Shown in pieces: positions 6,336 to 9,273 of a stretch of DNA of 9,273 bases. This DNA comes from DASVWH01 sp036389715 (GTDB taxonomy: Bacteria; Acidobacteriota; Blastocatellia; Pyrinomonadales; Pyrinomonadaceae). Location of the stretch: assembly GCA_036389715.1 (NCBI GenBank), contig DASVWH010000120.1, positions 1 to 9,273 of the forward strand, given 5' to 3'. The notes under the pieces are model-generated. The model was given only the letters and a program-made list of their open reading frames with translations, searched no databases and had not been told where the DNA came from. The first letter of the stretch is position 1; each line of letters begins with the position of its first letter. The position numbers and the translations under genes were made by a program.

Positions 6336-6341
6336 TCCTCT
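6336..6341 (-). promoter_or_regulatory. Ribosome binding site deciding the hydrolase start
   Basis: AGAGGA on the minus strand lies 6 bases upstream of the ATG at 6329-6327 and directly abuts an earlier ATG at 6335-6333. The spacing fits only the former. It also lies downstream of the ATG at 6350-6348, which would make it coding if that start were used. Confidence 0.6.
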
Positions 6342-6350
6342 GAAAGACAT

Positions 6351-6683
6351 TTAAGCATACGACGTGCGGCAGACAAAACGGGCCCGCCGCGAGCGCGTGT
6401 GCGCCCGCCTCAAAAGCCTGTTCGACGGTTTCGGATGGGACCGGCGCAGGGCAGTCGAAATCGAGCGGCGGGAGGACTGAAAGGGAGCGTCGCCGCCGTG
6501 CAGAAGACCGGATGAAAGACCGGACAGCGGGCGGAAGGGGGCTGCGGGCTGGCGGAGGCTCATGCCTGCGATTAACGCGAGTACCGACCGCCCCCCTCCA
6601 GGTTTCGCCGGAGTCGCAGCGCGGATGAGCGGCTCTCGCCGGTGCCGGGACTGATTCTCTTTACTACTCTTTCTCTCTCTTCA
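6351..6683. other. Intergenic region with no convincing gene
   Basis: A minus-strand open frame (6351-6563) is Arg/Ser/Pro-rich with no ribosome binding site or family resemblance, and is treated as chance. The region holds a 12-bp tandem direct repeat at 6504-6527 (AAGACCGGA twice) and small GC-rich hairpins, for example CGGC-TCTC-GCCG near 6632-6643. It also holds most of a polypyrimidine tract at its right end. No T-run follows a hairpin, so a terminator for the upstream gene is not clearly visible. Confidence 0.5.
6504..6527 (+). repeat. 12-bp tandem direct repeat
   Basis: AAGACCGGATGA is followed directly by AAGACCGGACAG, sharing the first nine bases. There are two copies only, in non-coding DNA, and no function is suggested. 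Confidence 0.6.
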
Positions 6684-6696
6684 TTACTCTTTTTCC
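6656..6696 (+). repeat. Polypyrimidine tract across a gene end
   Basis: A run of C and T broken by a few A residues covers the last codons of the repeat-protein gene (GAA AAA GAG TAA on the minus strand) and about 28 bases beyond its stop. On the minus strand it reads as GA-rich with AAAGAGTA occurring twice. It may mark slippage-prone or H-DNA-prone sequence. Confidence 0.5.
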
Positions 6697-8576
6697 GCCG
6701 GGCGCGCCGGGTAACGGAGGACGTAATCGTCCGTGCGCCGACAGGGTTGCAGGTCGACCAGGGCGTTGGCCTTCTCTGCCTCGCGTCGAAGCGCGGCGCG
6801 CGCGTCTGCGTCCCGGGCCAGGGGGCGGGGCGGTTTGTCGGAGTCGCCGTCGGCCGGGGCGGGGCGCGCGATGAGCCAGTAACGGCCCGGCGCGAGATGG
6901 TTGAAGGCGAATGTCCCGTCGCCCTTCAAGGGCGCTTCAGCATAGCGCAAGGTGTCTGCGGCGCGCTCTTTCTCCGTCGGCAGGAGATAGACGCGCAGGC
7001 GCGGTAATGGTGCTGCCGCTTCCGCCAGGACGCGCCCGCGCAGGCTCGCGCCGTCCTGCGCCACGTTGAGCGTGAGCCCCGTGACGCGCTCTCCCATTTT
7101 GAGCGTGAGCAGGGGCCGGGCCGCGTCCGTTTTAGTCTCGGCCGCGCGCGCCTGGCCCGCCTGCGGCGTCAGAGCCTGGCCGGGCGCGTTGAGCGTTCTG
7201 TCAGGCGCAGTGAGCGCGCGGACATACCAGGTCTCGACCGGAAGGCGCGTGTCGAGGCGATAGCTGCCGGGCAACAAGGTGCGGATGTTAAAGTCTCCGA
7301 GGGCTTCCGGGATGCTGCCGTTGGTCGTGAAGAGCCCGACCCGCGAAGCCTCTTTCGTCTCTTTCTCGTCGCGTCTCGCAGTGACCAGAATGTCCTGCAA
7401 GGTCGAGCCGCTTTTGTCTTTGCAGACGGCGGGCGGGGCCGGGTCAAGCACGACCCGCCCGGCGATGGACGCGAGCGGCGAAAGCGTCAGTTGAATGCCC
7501 TCGACATCCGCGCCCCTGACGGTCACGCGGCGGGGAACGGACGCCAGCGTATCGCCCGCCCCGACCCCATACTGCGCCGTCAGCTCATACTCGCCGTCGG
7601 CCAGACCCGCCAGAGAGAAAGACTGTTTGCCGCCCAACCGCGTGAAGGTCGTTGCCTCGACAGCGCCGCTCGCAGCCTGCGTCAGCATGATAAAGATGGT
7701 GTAGTGCGACGACGGGTCGTTGACGCCTGAGACCGTCCCGTTGATGACGCGCCCGCGCTCGCCGCGATAGCGAATGTCTATGCCCGTCACCTCGTCGTTG
7801 CTGCGGACGTTGATTTCGGTCGCCCCCTCCCGCGTGGAGGAAGGATAGTAGGTCGGCGCTTCAGCGTCGGCGGCGTTGTTGAGATTGTAGGCGAGCCTGC
7901 TGCCGCCGGCGATCAAGATGTACGCGCCGGGCTCAAGTCCGTAGATGCGATAGATGCCGCGATCATCGGTCGGGTGTTCCTGGATGAAGCCGTAGCTGCG
8001 CGAGGTTGAGCGTCCCTCCGCGTCGCGGACGCGAACGGCGCGCACGGGGACGGCGACGAGCGGCCCGCCGTCGGAGTCTTTGACCGTGCCCGTAACGACG
8101 CCTCCCTTGACGAGCGTGATGTTCAGGGAATCGCCCGGCCTGATGTAGCCGGATTCCCCGGGCTCTGCGTCAGGACGGGAAAGCTGCACGTAGCCGGGCA
8201 AGAGCACGCGCACCGTGTAGAAGCCCGGCGGCACGTCCGGGAGCCGGAACCTGCCGTTGTCGTCCGTCCCGGTCGTCAGCGGCGGGGCGGGCGTGCCCGC
8301 GTAGGCGCGGTAAGCAAAGATGCCGACGCCCTCCGCCGGTCGCCCGTCGTCAAGGCTCACGCGACCCGTAATCGAGCCGCCCCCGGCCGGGGCGCTAGCC
8401 TGCCCATCTTGAGCGCCGGGGCGCTGCGGCTCCTGCGCCTGCGCCGGGAGCGCCGCAATCGTGAGCAGGCAGGCGAGGAGAAAGAAGAGACGAAACGCCG
8501 CTCGCGTCCCGACCGGGAGCAGTCGCAGGGCAGCCTGAAAGGGGACGGAAAGGATAGTCTGCCGCGTAGTCTTCAT
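6684..8576 (-). CDS. Secreted protein with about five carboxypeptidase-regulatory-like repeats
   Basis: This is a 630-residue exported protein. A long charged N-region leads to a hydrophobic core (about 27-44) with a probable signal peptidase site after AQA (47), then a low-complexity linker to 66. Five transthyretin-like beta-sandwich units of the CarboxypepD_reg type follow, each opening with a G-x-V strand and closing with a GxY strand: 68-155 (SITGRV, RFRLPDVPPGFYTVRV), 159-269 (VVTGTV, YRIYGLEPGAYIL), 276-364 (VINGTV, LAGLADGEYEL), 369-503 (SIAGRV, FNIRTLLPGSYRL) and 510-620 (SLRGRV, FAFNHLAPGRYWLIA). No peptidase catalytic domain is present, so the role is probably structural or adhesive. 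The start overlaps the preceding gene's stop by ATGA, and its Shine-Dalgarno sequence lies in that gene's last codons, indicating translational coupling. Only two cysteines (385, 612) remain in the mature protein. Confidence 0.88.
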   Translation of the reverse strand: MKTTRQTILSVPFQAALRLLPVGTRAAFRLFFLLACLLTIAALPAQAQEPQRPGAQDGQASAPAGGGSITGRVSLDDGRPAEGVGIFAYRAYAGTPAPPLTTGTDDNGRFRLPDVPPGFYTVRVLLPGYVQLSRPDAEPGESGYIRPGDSLNITLVKGGVVTGTVKDSDGGPLVAVPVRAVRVRDAEGRSTSRSYGFIQEHPTDDRGIYRIYGLEPGAYILIAGGSRLAYNLNNAADAEAPTYYPSSTREGATEINVRSNDEVTGIDIRYRGERGRVINGTVSGVNDPSSHYTIFIMLTQAASGAVEATTFTRLGGKQSFSLAGLADGEYELTAQYGVGAGDTLASVPRRVTVRGADVEGIQLTLSPLASIAGRVVLDPAPPAVCKDKSGSTLQDILVTARRDEKETKEASRVGLFTTNGSIPEALGDFNIRTLLPGSYRLDTRLPVETWYVRALTAPDRTLNAPGQALTPQAGQARAAETKTDAARPLLTLKMGERVTGLTLNVAQDGASLRGRVLAEAAAPLPRLRVYLLPTEKERAADTLRYAEAPLKGDGTFAFNHLAPGRYWLIARPAPADGDSDKPPRPLARDADARAALRREAEKANALVDLQPCRRTDDYVLRYPARPAEKE

Positions 8577-9273
8577 CGCCGCCCTCCGACCGGCGCGGCG
8601 CTCAGGTCTAGCGTCAGCGTGACCTGCGATTCTATCCCGCTGGTGATGCTGACCTGCTGTTTGAGCGGCGGCAGCCAGCGCGGCTTGTCTCCGGGGAGCA
8701 TGGTGTTGATGGTCAACTCATAGTCGCCGGTCGGCAGCCCGTCGAGCAGAAAATGGCCGCGCGCATCAACTATGGCCGGGTTATAGATGAGCGCCCCGTC
8801 GGCCACGGGCTTGATGAAGATGGTCATGCGCGCGCCTTCGGGCAGCGTCCCGCCTTCGGTCCTGACCATCCCGCGGACGCTGCCGCTGCCGTAAAGGACG
8901 ACGACGCGAATGCCGCTCAACTGCGCGCCCGGCGCAACGTCCAGCAGGGCTGGCTGGACGATCCCGTCGCGCTCGATGCGGCCGAGCGAGAGACCCTTGG
9001 GCGGCGGGTAAGTGGCGAGAAAGAGCCTGACCTTGCCGGGACGAATCCCGCCGATGCGGAAAGTGCCGTCGGGCGCAACCCCGCCGACCTGGGAAATGGG
9101 CGCGTTCAGTCCTTCCGCACTTGAGGACGCACCGATTGAGAGCTGGGCCAGACGCGAGAGCGCGGTCCGCTCGGAGGCTCCTTCGATAACGACGACCCCG
9201 GTGATGGTAGAGCCGCGATGCAGCTTAACCTCCAACCCGTCAACGTCGCCTTCGGTCACCTCGACGCGCGTCA
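8573..9273 (-). CDS. Carboxypeptidase-regulatory-like repeat protein (5' partial)
   Basis: The frame is open to the right edge, so the gene begins outside the window; the GTG at 9259-9257 is internal, because TRVEV precedes it in frame and continues the same beta-strand. About 232 C-terminal residues are visible. They contain two beta-sandwich units of the same fold as the downstream protein: one from GSTITGVVVIEG through FRIGGIRPGKVRLFLA, and one from GSVRGMVRTEGG through FLLDGLPTGDYELTIN, ending VTLTLDLSAAPVGGRR. No enzyme motif is seen. The stop overlaps the next gene's ATG (ATGA) and its final GGRR codons supply that gene's GGAGGG ribosome binding site, so the pair is an operon. The products probably act in the same envelope or surface structure, which is inferred from the shared fold and coupling. 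Confidence 0.85.
   Translation of the reverse strand, partial: TRVEVTEGDVDGLEVKLHRGSTITGVVVIEGASERTALSRLAQLSIGASSSAEGLNAPISQVGGVAPDGTFRIGGIRPGKVRLFLATYPPPKGLSLGRIERDGIVQPALLDVAPGAQLSGIRVVVLYGSGSVRGMVRTEGGTLPEGARMTIFIKPVADGALIYNPAIVDARGHFLLDGLPTGDYELTINTMLPGDKPRWLPPLKQQVSITSGIESQVTLTLDLSAAPVGGRR
8582..8587 (-). promoter_or_regulatory. Ribosome binding site within the upstream gene's last codons
   Basis: GGAGGG on the minus strand lies 5 bases before the ATG at 8576-8574. It is made by the Gly-Gly codons of the upstream gene's GGRR ending, so translation of one gene is physically linked to initiation of the next. Confidence 0.7.

Noticed and set aside
3247..6350. Helicase plus hydrolase as a defence system
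   Set aside because: The helicase is a standard PcrA/UvrD with the RNA-polymerase-binding tail, the hydrolase is an ordinary isochorismatase-fold enzyme, and no nuclease or other defence domain is adjacent.
6351..6372. TATGCT as a -10 box for the hydrolase gene
   Set aside because: Only 4 of 6 bases match, no -35 lies at a suitable distance, and the implied start would be almost at the first ATG.
6351..6563. Possible 70-codon minus-strand gene ending directly before the hydrolase's first ATG (TAAATG)
   Set aside because: Arg/Ser/Pro-rich composition typical of shadow frames, no Shine-Dalgarno sequence and no family resemblance. The TAAATG junction also loses meaning if the hydrolase starts at 6329.
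6351..6683. Riboswitch or small RNA in the 354-nt gap
   Set aside because: I found only short GC-rich hairpins and no recognisable conserved riboswitch core. High GC alone makes such hairpins frequent.

Overview
The window is high-GC and gene-dense. It suggests a member of the Acidobacteriota, most likely Blastocatellia. The reasons are a family S46 dipeptidyl-peptidase, two consecutive secreted proteins built from carboxypeptidase-regulatory-like beta-sandwich repeats, and an exported orphan protein whose C-terminal Ig-like domain has the TYAWTTSKGTITSGQGT style of sequence common in that group. This placement rests on protein flavour only, because no rRNA or other phylogenetic marker is present.

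Layout, left to right. Positions 1-1345 (+) hold the C-terminal ~60% of an S46 dipeptidyl-peptidase with its active-site serine. Positions 1346-1810 are a 465-nt gap with a long imperfect inverted repeat, an overlapping alternative hairpin, a pyrimidine-rich degenerate repeat and a possible extended -10 promoter. Positions 1811-3082 (+) encode an exported two-part protein of unknown function. A hairpin with a 16-bp perfect stem at 3148-3195 lies between this gene and the oppositely oriented pcrA/uvrD-type helicase gene (3247-5646, -), and probably terminates both. Upstream of pcrA, an inverted pair of tandem 7-bp repeats (5655-5776) fills the space back to, and into the stop codon of, an isochorismatase-family cysteine hydrolase gene (5772-6329, -). 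A 354-nt gap without a convincing gene follows. Last come two minus-strand genes for secreted carboxypeptidase-regulatory-like repeat proteins, joined by an ATGA overlap. The upstream one runs off the right edge.

The genes do not form one evident pathway. Three of the products are exported (the peptidase family is periplasmic, and the orphan and the complete repeat protein carry signal peptides), so much of the window serves the cell envelope. PcrA/UvrD is housekeeping DNA repair and replication, and the hydrolase is a small metabolic enzyme of unknown substrate. I see no defence system, CRISPR array, transposase, integrase, tRNA or rRNA. The most unusual content is non-coding: three of the four gaps carry long inverted repeats, each of a different sequence. 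The heptad array is the most striking because it forms the putative leader of a helicase gene that lacks a visible Shine-Dalgarno sequence.
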